Shown piece by piece: positions 16,834-26,139 of a stretch of DNA of 64,000 bases; position 1 is the stretch's first letter, and each line of letters opens with the position of its first letter. The notes below the pieces were generated by a model. It ran no database searches. It was not told the origin of the DNA and worked only from the letters and a program-made list of their open reading frames with translations. This DNA comes from Paraglaciecola polaris LMG 21857 (GTDB taxonomy: Bacteria; Pseudomonadota; Gammaproteobacteria; Enterobacterales; Alteromonadaceae): assembly GCF_000315055.1 (NCBI RefSeq), contig NZ_BAER01000033.1:22512-86511 (forward strand). The letters are read 5' to 3'. The position numbers were made by a program, and so were the translations under genes.

Positions 16834-18599
16834 TGAAGCACTCTACATTATTGGCGCGTACATCTAGCGCGCTGGCTAAAACATTACGCACCCTGACTTT
16901 GCTAACCATCAGTTCAGCAGCGTGGGCTGGCGCTAACGAAGATTTTTCGGCCTTGCTGGACACCCATTGGCAAGCAGCAAAAAAGGAAAAAATATTTTTT
17001 CGTACCGACCCTGACGGCTGGAAACCCCAAGGCAAACTCGCCGACTTTAGTCCACAGGGCTTTGCCCGCCGTGAAGCGTTTAATCAACGCATGCTCGACG
17101 CATTGAATGCCATCGACATGACGCAGTTAGGTACAGAGCAACAAGTGAGCTATCGTTTGTTCAAATACGAACGAGAAACAGAAGCGAACAGTTATCAATT
17201 TCAAGACCGTTATTTCCCGATCAATTTTTTAAGTGGTTGGCATACCTATTTTGCTGAAGCGCCAGCCAATATGGCATTTCAGAACTCACAAGATTACGAT
17301 CAATACCTAGTCAGTCTTGCCGATTATCCTCGCTTCAATCAAGAGAATATCGACTTACTTGCACAAGGCGTTAAAAACGGTTTTGTACAACACTGCGAAA
17401 CCTTCAAAAATTATCAACAAAGTATCGCTACGCACATAGTCGATACGCCCGAAGACAGCGCGTTATACGAACCTTTCACCCGCTTTCCTGGCCAATTTAG
17501 CCCGGCACAAAAAGCCCAATATGCTAAAAAAGGGGCTGAACTGATTAAACAAGCTGTAGTGCCAGCCTATGTTCATTTTTACGATTATTTTGTCAATGAT
17601 TACATGACTCATTGCCGCAAAGAACCAGGCATAAGTAGTGTAAAAGGCGGAGCCGAGTATTACGCCTATGCCGTTAATTACTACACCACGACAGAGCTAA
17701 CGCCAAAGCAAATTCATCAACTTGGTTTAGATGAAGTAGAGCGCATCGATAAGGAAATGCAAGCCAATATCAAACAAGTTGGCTTCGATGGCAGTAACAG
17801 CGAATTTCTGCAGTTTTTAGCTACAGATCCGCAATTTTACGCCCAAGATCGTCAAGATGTTATGGAAAAAACGGCCTTCATCACGCAAAAAATGTACGGC
17901 AAATTACCGAGCTTTTTTGCAACTTTGCCACGTAATACCTTCACAATAAACGGCTCGGCCTCCAGGGGGGCATTTTATATGCCGCCACCGGATACTCGCA
18001 CACCGGGCACTTACTTTTTAACATCAGATCCTGCCCAGCAGCCCCTTTATAACCTTGAAGCCCTTAGTTTACATGAGGCGGTACCTGGACATCATTTGCA
18101 GAATACTATTGCTATGGAGCTGGATGTACCTGAGTTTCGCCGTACCTTGAGTCATTCTGCCTTCACCGAAGGATGGGGATTATACTCCGAACGCTTAGGC
18201 AAAGAAGCCGGATTTTATCAGGATCCCTACAGTGACTTTGGCCGCTTAGGTTATGAAATGTGGCGTGCCGTGCGCCTAGTAGTAGATACAGGCATTCACG
18301 CTTTTGGCTGGAGTCGTCAGCAAGCCATTGATTATTTGGGCTCTCACACCGCACTAACGGAGAAGTCCACAGCTGATCAAATTGATCGTTACATATCTTG
18401 GCCAGGGCAAGCATTATCATACAAAATTGGCGAGCTTAAAATACGAGAGCTACGCAGCAAAGCGGAGCACAGCCTCAATGATAAATTCGACATACGCCAG
18501 TTTCATGATGTGATCTTAGGGCAAGGGTCTTTGCCAATGGACGTGTTAGAAGACACAGTGAATCTATGGATTGAAACACAGCAAAAACACGACGAATAA
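16833..18599 (+). CDS. DUF885 family exported peptidase
   Basis: 588 residues with a signal peptide (cleavage near AWAGA). The DUF885 family is distantly related to M2/M3-like zinc peptidases. HEAVPGHHLQ at about 414-423 is the family's HExxxGH-type zinc motif and EGWGLYSERLG a few tens of residues later supplies the second Glu. Coupled to the M24 gene by a one-base overlap (TAATG), suggesting the pair degrade peptides together in the periplasm. Confidence 0.88.
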   Translation: MKHSTLLARTSSALAKTLRTLTLLTISSAAWAGANEDFSALLDTHWQAAKKEKIFFRTDPDGWKPQGKLADFSPQGFARREAFNQRMLDALNAIDMTQLGTEQQVSYRLFKYERETEANSYQFQDRYFPINFLSGWHTYFAEAPANMAFQNSQDYDQYLVSLADYPRFNQENIDLLAQGVKNGFVQHCETFKNYQQSIATHIVDTPEDSALYEPFTRFPGQFSPAQKAQYAKKGAELIKQAVVPAYVHFYDYFVNDYMTHCRKEPGISSVKGGAEYYAYAVNYYTTTELTPKQIHQLGLDEVERIDKEMQANIKQVGFDGSNSEFLQFLATDPQFYAQDRQDVMEKTAFITQKMYGKLPSFFATLPRNTFTINGSASRGAFYMPPPDTRTPGTYFLTSDPAQQPLYNLEALSLHEAVPGHHLQNTIAMELDVPEFRRTLSHSAFTEGWGLYSERLGKEAGFYQDPYSDFGRLGYEMWRAVRLVVDTGIHAFGWSRQQAIDYLGSHTALTEKSTADQIDRYISWPGQALSYKIGELKIRELRSKAEHSLNDKFDIRQFHDVILGQGSLPMDVLEDTVNLWIETQQKHDE

Positions 18600-18643
18600 C
18601 CGTCTGTTACCGCTTGTTACGTATTAGTCATAAATAAGTAAAT

Positions 18644-18681
18644 AAAGAGTAATTCACCGACTTGAGTGCCTTTTACTCTTT
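18644..18681 (+). terminator. hairpin after the DUF885 gene
   Basis: AAAGAGTAA (18644-18652) and TTACTCTTT (18673-18681) form a 9-bp stem with a 20-base loop and no T-run beyond the stem. A weak terminator between the peptidase pair and tldD. Confidence 0.4.
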
Positions 18682-18768
18682 ACCCTACACTAGCTAACGT
18701 AAATATAGACTTCTTAGAAAGTTGTAAAAATATAATCATAACAACACCTAACCCAGGGGACAGAGCAA

Positions 18769-20397
18769 ATGGAACGACGCGACTTTATTAAATTAGGGAG
18801 TGCCGGCATGGGCACCCTTATGCTACCCATTTCGGGGGCGGCTATATCCGCCGATCAACTACTTGATAAACCAATGGACGTAGCTTATAAAAAGAAGCTT
18901 GCTGATATCGCATTAAACGCTGCAAAGGCAAAAGGGGCAACGTATGCCGATGCGCGTATTGGCCGTTACTTAAATCAATTCGTGACGACTCGCGAAACCC
19001 GTGTTGATAACATAGTTAATACCGAATCTGCAGGCATTGGCGTACGCGTGATTGCGAACGGCACCTGGGGATTTGCATCTACCTCAAATATGACACCTGA
19101 CAGCGTGGCTAAAACGGCTGAACAAGCCGTTGCTGTGGCCATAGCTAACTCTAAATTTCAAACCACGCCTGTGCAACTTGCCCCTGTTAAAGGTGTAGGT
19201 GATGTAAGCTGGCAAACGCCCATCGTCAAAAACGCCATGGAAGTGCCCATTAAAGACAAGGTCGATTTGTTGTTATCCGTAAACGATGCGGCTATGAAAA
19301 ACGGCGCCAACTTCATCACCTCAACGTTATTCTTAGTCAACGAGCAAAAGTACTTTGCTTCTACTGATGGTTCCTATATCGACCAGGATATTCACCGATT
19401 ATGGGCCCCGTTTACAGCCACTGCTATCGGCGATGACGGCTTTAAGCAGCGCGCAGCGCTGGGTAATCCTGTTGGCATGGGATACGAATATTTAGACGGT
19501 CTAGAAAAGGACAAAGTACGCATTCAAGGTGCTAACGTAGGTTACAACAACTCCTACGATATGGTTGAAGATGCCGCTGCTGCTGGTAAACAACTACAAG
19601 CGAAGCTTAACGCCAAATCAGTTGAACCAGGTAAGTACGACCTGGTATTGGATCCTGCGCATTTAATGCTGACCATTCACGAGTCTGTGGGCCACCCGTT
19701 GGAACTTGACCGCGTACTTGGCTATGAAGCCAACTATGCAGGTACCAGCTTTGCTACTTTAGATAAATGGCAAAGTGGTAAATTCCAATACGGCTCGGAT
19801 ATCGTCAATTTATACGCCGATAAAAATCAGCCTCACACCCTAGGTAACGTAGCCTACGATGATGAAGGGGTGAAAACCAAAGAGTGGGATCTGATTAAAG
19901 ACGGGATTTTAGTCAACTATCAAGCGACCCGAGACCAAGTACACATGCTAGGCCAAAAAGAGTCCCACGGGTGTAGTTACTCACAAAGCTGGCGCGACGT
20001 GCAGTTTCAGCGTATGTCTAATGTCTCCCTTCGCCCTAACGACAAAGACTTATCCGCAGATGATGTTATCAAAGACGTGGAAAAGGGCATTTACATTGCC
20101 GGTCGTGGATCGTATTCAATCGACCAGCAACGCTATAACTTCCAGTTTGGCGGGCAATTATTCTATGAAATCAAAGAAGGTAAAATCGTCGATCAAATTG
20201 AAGATGTGGCTTATCAGTCAAACACCCAAGAATTTTGGAATAGCTGTACTCAGTTAGCCGGGAAATCAGATTATAGAGTGGGTGGTTCGTTCTTTGATGG
20301 CAAAGGCCAGCCTTCACAAGTGAGCGCAGTTTCTCATGGTTGCCCAACCACGAGATTCGACAACATCAACGTTATTAACACTGCGCGCAACGTGTAA
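18769..20397 (+). CDS. TldD-family metalloprotease with Tat signal
   Basis: 542 residues. The N-terminus MERRDFIKLGSAGMG is a classical twin-arginine signal, whereas E. coli TldD is cytoplasmic. The zinc motif HESVGH is at 304-309. The C-terminal CGKGQ-type segment that gives the third metal ligand in TldD reads FDGKGQP here (D510 in place of Cys); a Cys lies 15 residues later (SHGCP, C525). TldD/TldE form a heterodimeric peptidase that opens unfolded peptides such as microcin B17 precursors and CcdA. The partner gene follows after 26 bases. Confidence 0.9.
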   Translation: MERRDFIKLGSAGMGTLMLPISGAAISADQLLDKPMDVAYKKKLADIALNAAKAKGATYADARIGRYLNQFVTTRETRVDNIVNTESAGIGVRVIANGTWGFASTSNMTPDSVAKTAEQAVAVAIANSKFQTTPVQLAPVKGVGDVSWQTPIVKNAMEVPIKDKVDLLLSVNDAAMKNGANFITSTLFLVNEQKYFASTDGSYIDQDIHRLWAPFTATAIGDDGFKQRAALGNPVGMGYEYLDGLEKDKVRIQGANVGYNNSYDMVEDAAAAGKQLQAKLNAKSVEPGKYDLVLDPAHLMLTIHESVGHPLELDRVLGYEANYAGTSFATLDKWQSGKFQYGSDIVNLYADKNQPHTLGNVAYDDEGVKTKEWDLIKDGILVNYQATRDQVHMLGQKESHGCSYSQSWRDVQFQRMSNVSLRPNDKDLSADDVIKDVEKGIYIAGRGSYSIDQQRYNFQFGGQLFYEIKEGKIVDQIEDVAYQSNTQEFWNSCTQLAGKSDYRVGGSFFDGKGQPSQVSAVSHGCPTTRFDNINVINTARNV

Positions 20398-20423
20398 GCG
20401 GCTCACTAAGAAGGAATATAATC

Positions 20424-21758
20424 ATGACAATCATTACAGAAAAACACGCAAAAGAGCTGCTGAGTAAGGTTTTAAAGTTATCAAAAGCCGATGAGTGTGA
20501 ATGCAATTTGGAAAGTAAAGTGGGCGGTAATATTCGCTATGCCCGCAACACTGTTTCTACCTCAGGCCAGGAAAGCGACTTAGTGCTTATTGTACAATCA
20601 ACCTTTGGCAAGCGCACAGGCACAGCCACTATTAATGAGTTTGATAATGCCTCGTTAGAGAAAGTTGTACTGCGTTCTGAGGAGTTGGCCAAACTTGCTC
20701 CGGAAAATGAAGAATACATGCCGATATTTGGCAAACAACGTTACTTGAAAGCCAATACGTATTTTGACACTACCGCCAACGTCACCCCTGAATATCGTGC
20801 TCAAGCCGCATTTGACAGTATTGACCCCTCTAAGAAAAACAAGCTCATAGCAGCAGGCTTCTTAGAAGACGAAGTGCTCATGAGCGCCATTATGAACAGC
20901 AAGGGCTTGTTCGCTTATAACACCTCAACCAATGTGGACTTCTCAGTCACTATACGGACAGAAGATGGTAAAGGTTCTGGTTGGTCATCAGGCAATTACA
21001 GTGACGTAAAACTTTTAGATACCGCAAAATTGTCATCCATTGCCATCCAAAAGTCTAAAGGTTCCGCTGATGCCAAAGAAATGGAGCCGGGGAAATACAC
21101 CGTCATTCTTGAACCTGCAGCCAGTGTCGACCTATTGCAAAACATGATGCGTGCTTTCGATCAGCGCTCTGCCGATGAAGGCCGCAGCTTTTTGAGCAAT
21201 AAAGTTGCGAAAGGTCAAGAAGGTGCCAAAAACAAACTGGGCCAGAAGATGTTCGACGAACGCGTGCATGTATACTCTGACCCGCAACATCCGATCGCTC
21301 CCAGCGCGCCTTTTGCAAGTAACGGATACCCGTTGAATAAAATCGACTGGATTAAAGACGGCACCATTAAAAATATGCCGAACTCTCCCTATTGGGCGAA
21401 GCATACAAAAAGTGAATATATTCCGAGCAATCGCAACATCATTATGACAGGTGGCGATCAATCCCTAGCCCAAATGATCAAAAGCACCCGACGTGGTGTG
21501 TTGGTAACACGATTGTGGTATATCCGCAGTCTGGATCCGCAAAGCTTGTTATACACAGGGTTAACCCGCGACGGCACGTTTTACATCGAGAACGGAAAAA
21601 TCAAATACCCGATTAAAAACTTCCGCTTCAACGAAAGCCCGATTGTGATGCTAAATAACATTGAAGCCTTAGGTGAACCACAGCGGATTGACGGTAACAT
21701 GATCCCGCCAATGAAAATTCGTGACTTTACCTTTAGCAGCTTATCTGACGCGGTCTAA
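20424..21758 (+). CDS. TldE/PmbA-family protein, partner of the Tat-exported TldD
   Basis: 444 residues, homologous to TldE (PmbA), the metal-free subunit of the TldD/TldE protease. The N-terminus (MTIITEKHAKELL) has no signal peptide, in contrast to its TldD partner. Because Tat exports folded complexes, it could leave the cytoplasm bound to TldD (inference). A ribosome-binding site AAGGA precedes the ATG. It is followed by a strong palindrome. Confidence 0.88.
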   Translation: MTIITEKHAKELLSKVLKLSKADECECNLESKVGGNIRYARNTVSTSGQESDLVLIVQSTFGKRTGTATINEFDNASLEKVVLRSEELAKLAPENEEYMPIFGKQRYLKANTYFDTTANVTPEYRAQAAFDSIDPSKKNKLIAAGFLEDEVLMSAIMNSKGLFAYNTSTNVDFSVTIRTEDGKGSGWSSGNYSDVKLLDTAKLSSIAIQKSKGSADAKEMEPGKYTVILEPAASVDLLQNMMRAFDQRSADEGRSFLSNKVAKGQEGAKNKLGQKMFDERVHVYSDPQHPIAPSAPFASNGYPLNKIDWIKDGTIKNMPNSPYWAKHTKSEYIPSNRNIIMTGGDQSLAQMIKSTRRGVLVTRLWYIRSLDPQSLLYTGLTRDGTFYIENGKIKYPIKNFRFNESPIVMLNNIEALGEPQRIDGNMIPPMKIRDFTFSSLSDAV

Positions 21759-21766
21759 CATCCGCC

Positions 21767-21794
21767 TATCTCAGGCTCATTTGAGCCTGAGATA
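21767..21794 (+). terminator. 13-bp hairpin after tldE homologue
   Basis: TATCTCAGGCTCA and TGAGCCTGAGATA pair perfectly around TT. There is no good T-run; it may reduce but not block read-through to the next gene 36 bases on. Confidence 0.5.
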
Positions 21795-21830
21795 ATTGCT
21801 ATTGGGCTGATTTAATACGGGTTGTAATCT

Positions 21831-22541
21831 ATGGCTATTAATCGTCGACGTTTTATTCAAAGTTCTTGCGTGGCAATTGCGGCGCAAGCCCTAACCCGGG
21901 GCTCTTATTCATGGGCACAAAGCAGTCATTTTGATTTCTATTTTACCCGCCTCAGTTATGAGTCCGGGGATTGGGAAGTTGACGAGCGTATGCCAGCGAA
22001 TATGCTCAACTCACTGATTGAATACACCAGCTTACGGGTCGACATTAAAGAGCGCATCGTGCCCCTATCAGACCCGACTATGTTAAACGCGCCGTTTTGT
22101 TATATGGCCGGACACAGGTTAGTTCAGTTTAGTGATGCCGAAGCACAGAATTTTAAACACTATGTAGAAAACGGCGGGTTTGTTTTTGTAGATGATTGCA
22201 ATCATGATATCGACGGTATGTTCGCTAAAACGTTTGAGGCACAAATGGGCACCATGTTTGGCGAAGATGCATTGCAAAAGATCCCAAATGATCACCCTAT
22301 CTATAGCGCCTTCTTTACCTTCGACGGGCCACCGCGCACTTCTATCGAGCTTAATGGTTGGGGCGACGATCTGGTCCATAACTACCTAAAAGCTATAGTC
22401 ATCAAGGGTAAAATAGCCGTTTTGTACAGTAATAAAGATTTGGGCTGCGAGTGGGATTACGATTTTCGTAATAAGCGCTGGCTCAAAGAAGACAACACTA
22501 AATTTGCGGTGAATATCGTGCTCTACGCCATGACAGCTTAG
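21831..22541 (+). CDS. DUF4159 protein with Tat signal
   Basis: 236 residues. NRRRFIQSSCVAIAAQAL is a twin-arginine signal, so the protein is exported folded. The rest has the DUF4159 pattern (SGDWEVDERMPANML, NGGFVFVDDCNHD), a flavodoxin- or glutamine-amidotransferase-like alpha/beta domain without known activity. DUF4159 genes commonly accompany moxR-DUF58-BatA operons, as here. It is 72 bp from tldE upstream and 72 bp from moxR downstream. Confidence 0.85.
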   Translation: MAINRRRFIQSSCVAIAAQALTRGSYSWAQSSHFDFYFTRLSYESGDWEVDERMPANMLNSLIEYTSLRVDIKERIVPLSDPTMLNAPFCYMAGHRLVQFSDAEAQNFKHYVENGGFVFVDDCNHDIDGMFAKTFEAQMGTMFGEDALQKIPNDHPIYSAFFTFDGPPRTSIELNGWGDDLVHNYLKAIVIKGKIAVLYSNKDLGCEWDYDFRNKRWLKEDNTKFAVNIVLYAMTA

Positions 22542-22571
22542 TATTTCGATTGGTATAACCAACTCGAAATA
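22542..22571 (+). terminator. hairpin between DUF4159 and moxR genes
   Basis: TATTTCGA-TTGG and CCAA-C-TCGAAATA pair with one bulged C, directly after the stop codon. There is no T-run; possible differential-expression or mRNA-stability element. Confidence 0.4.
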
Positions 22572-22613
22572 ATCCATAACTCAGCGAACACGTTTCCCCA
22601 TTTATAAGGCAGT

Positions 22614-23687
22614 ATGACCATGAGCAGCACTGAAAGCTTACAAGTATCGACGCAAGCCCCAGCCCTAACCGAGCAAGACATTTTACAGTTACTTGCCAAA
22701 CTGACCTCTGTGACAGAAGAGCTCGGGCGAGTCATAGTCGGCCAACGCGATGTCGTTCAACAATTATTAGTCGCCATGCTGGCAGGCGGTCATTGCTTAC
22801 TTGAAGGCGCCCCGGGTTTGGCAAAAACGCTTATGGTGAGTTCACTGGCCAAAACCTTAGAGCTTGATTATAAGCGTATTCAATTTACCCCAGACTTAAT
22901 GCCCAGTGACATTATAGGCACTGAAATTCTGGAGACTGATCATGACAGCGGCGAACGCTTTTTTAAATTCAAGCAAGGTCCGGTGTTCACCAATATTCTA
23001 TTAGCGGATGAAATCAACCGTACACCACCTAAAACACAAGCCGCTCTGCTCGAAGCTATGCAAGAGCGCACGATTAGTTACGCTGGTAGTATTTATCCGC
23101 TGCCTAAACCTTTTTTTGTACTGGCCACGCAAAACCCTGTTGAGCAGTCAGGTACTTATGCATTACCTGAGGCTCAGTTAGACCGATTTTTAATGTTTGT
23201 GCGTGTGGGATATCCAAGCGCAGCAGAAGAAGTTGAAATACTCAAGCGCACCACAGGTACACAAAGCGTGACGTTAAAAGAAGTCCTGCACACACAAGAC
23301 ATTCTTACCCTGCAAGGTTTAGTGCGCCAAGTGGATATATCTGCGGTTCTGCTCGAATATATCAGTGTGTTAACCCGCAATACTCGACCTGACGGCAGTG
23401 ACAATACACAAGTTGCAGACTTCGTAAGATGGGGCGCAGGCCCGCGCGCTGGGCAAGCGCTAGTATTATGTGCCAAGGCCAATGCGCTATTAAATGAGCG
23501 CTTCGCGGTGACACTAACGGACATTCATAAAGTTGCCCACGGTGTGCTGCGTCACCGTATTTTGCTCAACTTTCAGGCTGAAGCACAAAACGTTGACACT
23601 GACACCGTAATTGACCATTTACTCAAGCACACTCCATTACCAAAAAGTCCGCTGACGTCATCTACCTCCGCCGGTAACTTAAGCTAA
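22614..23687 (+). CDS. MoxR-family AAA+ ATPase
   Basis: 357 residues. Walker A GAPGLAKT and Walker B LLADEINRTPP are intact, followed by sensor motif ATQNPVEQSGTYALPEAQ. MoxR ATPases act as chaperones that mature or assemble partner complexes, usually with DUF58 and von Willebrand-type proteins encoded alongside. AAGG lies 4 bases before the ATG. Gap to the DUF58 gene is 2 bases. Confidence 0.93.
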   Translation: MTMSSTESLQVSTQAPALTEQDILQLLAKLTSVTEELGRVIVGQRDVVQQLLVAMLAGGHCLLEGAPGLAKTLMVSSLAKTLELDYKRIQFTPDLMPSDIIGTEILETDHDSGERFFKFKQGPVFTNILLADEINRTPPKTQAALLEAMQERTISYAGSIYPLPKPFFVLATQNPVEQSGTYALPEAQLDRFLMFVRVGYPSAAEEVEILKRTTGTQSVTLKEVLHTQDILTLQGLVRQVDISAVLLEYISVLTRNTRPDGSDNTQVADFVRWGAGPRAGQALVLCAKANALLNERFAVTLTDIHKVAHGVLRHRILLNFQAEAQNVDTDTVIDHLLKHTPLPKSPLTSSTSAGNLS

Positions 23688-23689
23688 TT

Positions 23690-24592
23690 ATGCAGCAATG
23701 GATCGATCCCCTTACGCTTTCGCGGATAAAAGACATGCCACTAGTAGCCAAAACTGTGGCGGAAGGTGTATTACATGGTCAACACACGAGCGTGCAGAAA
23801 GGTTCAGGGATCGAATTTAGTCAGTATCGAAGCTATGAGCCTGGCGATGGGCTAGGCAAAGTAGACTGGAAACTATTTGCTCGCTCAGACCGCTATTTTG
23901 TGCGCGAAGCTGAACGTGAAAGTGACACTCATATTTGGTTGGTGCTGGATGCTAGCCAATCTATGTTACAGCAATCCGTCGCCAGTAAGGCGCAAAACGG
24001 TTGGCATAAACTCGATTACGCACGTTATTTTTTAGCCACCATTGCCTATATTGCACAGCAACAAGGTGATGCAGTCGGCCTGTTGGGATTGTCCGACACG
24101 CATATTGATTACCTGCCTTGTGGCACAGGACAACGACATTGGCATAAGCTGATGCTCAAATTAAGCCAACTAAAAGTAGGTGAGAAATTTCCTACTCACG
24201 AAAACCTACAAAGGCAGCTTGGTAATATACGCCCCCAAGGATTGATCTTCGTTTTAAGTGACTTCATTGAACATAATCACGAAATATTGGAATTCATGCA
24301 GCCGTTGAATCACAGTAAAAATGAACTCGTTGCTATGCAGTTGGTGTGTGATGACGAGCTGAAATTTCCATATAAAGGCGCGATAAGAGTCGAAAACCCG
24401 GAAACACAACAACAAATACTGGTTTCAAGTAAAGACATAAAGGCCCCATATCTTGCAGCTTATCAGCGGTTTCAAATGGGTTTACAAGACCATTTAAGCG
24501 TGCAGAACGTTAATCTGTTTACGGCTAATATCGACCTTCCTTTGGATGAAAGCGTACATGCTTATCTCGCGTCGCGCAGGAAGGTCAGATAA
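23690..24592 (+). CDS. DUF58 domain protein (MoxR partner)
   Basis: 300 residues. The DUF58 signature FSQYRSYEPGDGLGKVDWK is followed by a von Willebrand A-like half with a MIDAS-type DASQS. Cytosolic; no membrane segment. DUF58 and MoxR proteins are near-universal neighbours and presumed to act together. Confidence 0.92.
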   Translation: MQQWIDPLTLSRIKDMPLVAKTVAEGVLHGQHTSVQKGSGIEFSQYRSYEPGDGLGKVDWKLFARSDRYFVREAERESDTHIWLVLDASQSMLQQSVASKAQNGWHKLDYARYFLATIAYIAQQQGDAVGLLGLSDTHIDYLPCGTGQRHWHKLMLKLSQLKVGEKFPTHENLQRQLGNIRPQGLIFVLSDFIEHNHEILEFMQPLNHSKNELVAMQLVCDDELKFPYKGAIRVENPETQQQILVSSKDIKAPYLAAYQRFQMGLQDHLSVQNVNLFTANIDLPLDESVHAYLASRRKVR

Positions 24593-24594
24593 CC

Positions 24595-26139
24595 GTGTCG
24601 AGCATCATCAATACCCTAGCTAACTTTTGGCTATCGCCCCTATGGCTACTCGGCTTATTAGCGGTGACGATACCGCTGGTCATTCATTTATTCAGTAAAA
24701 GCAAAGCCCCGCTTATTTCCTTTGCACAATTTGCCCTTATCCCAATTCAACAGAGCAGGGTAGCAAATGCGATGCGGATCCGTCAGTGGCTCTTATTAGC
24801 ATTACGGGTATTCATTTTGATAATGTTGAGTTTGTTACTCGCCCAGTGTGCCAAACCTGCAAAAGACAACAGCAAAGTCGAATACTTACTCGTCAGCAAT
24901 GATTGGCTTGCGACCAGCAATCAACAACAAAAGCAAACCTTGCTGAATAGGTTTAATCAGACCTCTGATACGTCTGAAAGACGATTAGTACGGTTGGGAT
25001 TGAACAAGCTTAATACCGTCATCAAGGGAACAAATAATGATGATTATATCTCGAGCGAACAGGGCCTATTAACACTTAGCGTGTTAAATCCAGATAAGGT
25101 AACGAAGCAGCATTCTGTAAGACCGCAGCTTACGATCTGGCAGCAGGTCGCCGACTTTTACGCCACACACACCACAATAACTCCGGCAAATATTCAGGTA
25201 TTTACCACCGACCGCCTTGCGCTATTCGATAACGAACAAGTGGCCGTGCCAGCTCAAATAAAATGGCATATCTTGAAAAAGGAAAATGCGGCAAAAAACA
25301 GTTTAAAATCGACGATATTGCTGCTATTAACGCAAAAAAACCAAGAACAGGCAGATTATATACGCGCAGCATTAAGTGCCATTAACACCCAGCGCGAGCA
25401 TAAAATACAATTTGACTTAGCCCAGCTTGCAACCTTTTCAGCTTGGGCTGAATTGTCACGATATGACTGGATATTTTACCTAGCGAATGGACAACCGAGC
25501 ACTGAATCACGCACTCGCTTAAGTCAATATGTTCAAGGTGGAGGGCAACTTTTGTTAGTCGCAGCCGATGCCCTCGAACAAGGCAATTGGCAGGTTAGTA
25601 GCAATATTAGCAGCCCCGCAAACAGTGATATTAAGCTAACGCAAATGGGTGAGCCGCCAAAGGTGTTACTAGCCAAAAAAGATAGAGGGGCAGATACACA
25701 AAAAAAAGAAGTCACCAAGGTAATATGGCAAACCGATGAGGGACAAACCGTATTAGACTCCGTCACAGATAGTCACTCAGAGACACCTGGGCAAGTCTTA
25801 CGTTTTCACAGCCGTTTTGAGCCTAATTGGAGCAATTGGGTCACCCAATTGGACTTTCCTTTTACCCTAGACAGTATCCTGAATCGACAGGCTTATCGTG
25901 ATGAATTTTCGACCAATGCGCGCTTACATACAACGCAAATTACTGCTGGCGCTAGTCAAGCCCAATTGCCACCGATTTCCCAGAACATACGTCTAAGCAA
26001 AGCGTTAAACCGTCAGCGTGAAAAGAGCAATCATCATTGGTTACTCATTATGTTAGTCGGCGCATTTTGTCTTGAGCGAGTGTGGGCTGAGTTTGGCGTT
26101 AAAACAAGCCGCGTTGACGGACGAACCAATGAAGGGTAA
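24595..26139 (+). CDS. BatA-like membrane protein (aerotolerance N-terminal domain)
   Basis: 514 residues. The N-terminus has the BatA-type pair of helices (about 12-32 and 60-82) separated by FSKSKAPLISFAQFAL. A large periplasmic domain follows and a last helix lies near 481-497. The start is GTG, 2 bases after the DUF58 stop. I see no canonical MIDAS motif, so metal-dependent ligand binding is uncertain. Overlaps the next start by 11 bases. Confidence 0.82.
   Translation: MSSIINTLANFWLSPLWLLGLLAVTIPLVIHLFSKSKAPLISFAQFALIPIQQSRVANAMRIRQWLLLALRVFILIMLSLLLAQCAKPAKDNSKVEYLLVSNDWLATSNQQQKQTLLNRFNQTSDTSERRLVRLGLNKLNTVIKGTNNDDYISSEQGLLTLSVLNPDKVTKQHSVRPQLTIWQQVADFYATHTTITPANIQVFTTDRLALFDNEQVAVPAQIKWHILKKENAAKNSLKSTILLLLTQKNQEQADYIRAALSAINTQREHKIQFDLAQLATFSAWAELSRYDWIFYLANGQPSTESRTRLSQYVQGGGQLLLVAADALEQGNWQVSSNISSPANSDIKLTQMGEPPKVLLAKKDRGADTQKKEVTKVIWQTDEGQTVLDSVTDSHSETPGQVLRFHSRFEPNWSNWVTQLDFPFTLDSILNRQAYRDEFSTNARLHTTQITAGASQAQLPPISQNIRLSKALNRQREKSNHHWLLIMLVGAFCLERVWAEFGVKTSRVDGRTNEG

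Noticed and set aside
18648..18661. 14-base word GAGTAATTCACCGA also found near 35207-35220
   Set aside because: Matches of this length are expected by chance in 64 kb; flanks do not agree, so it is not a dispersed repeat.
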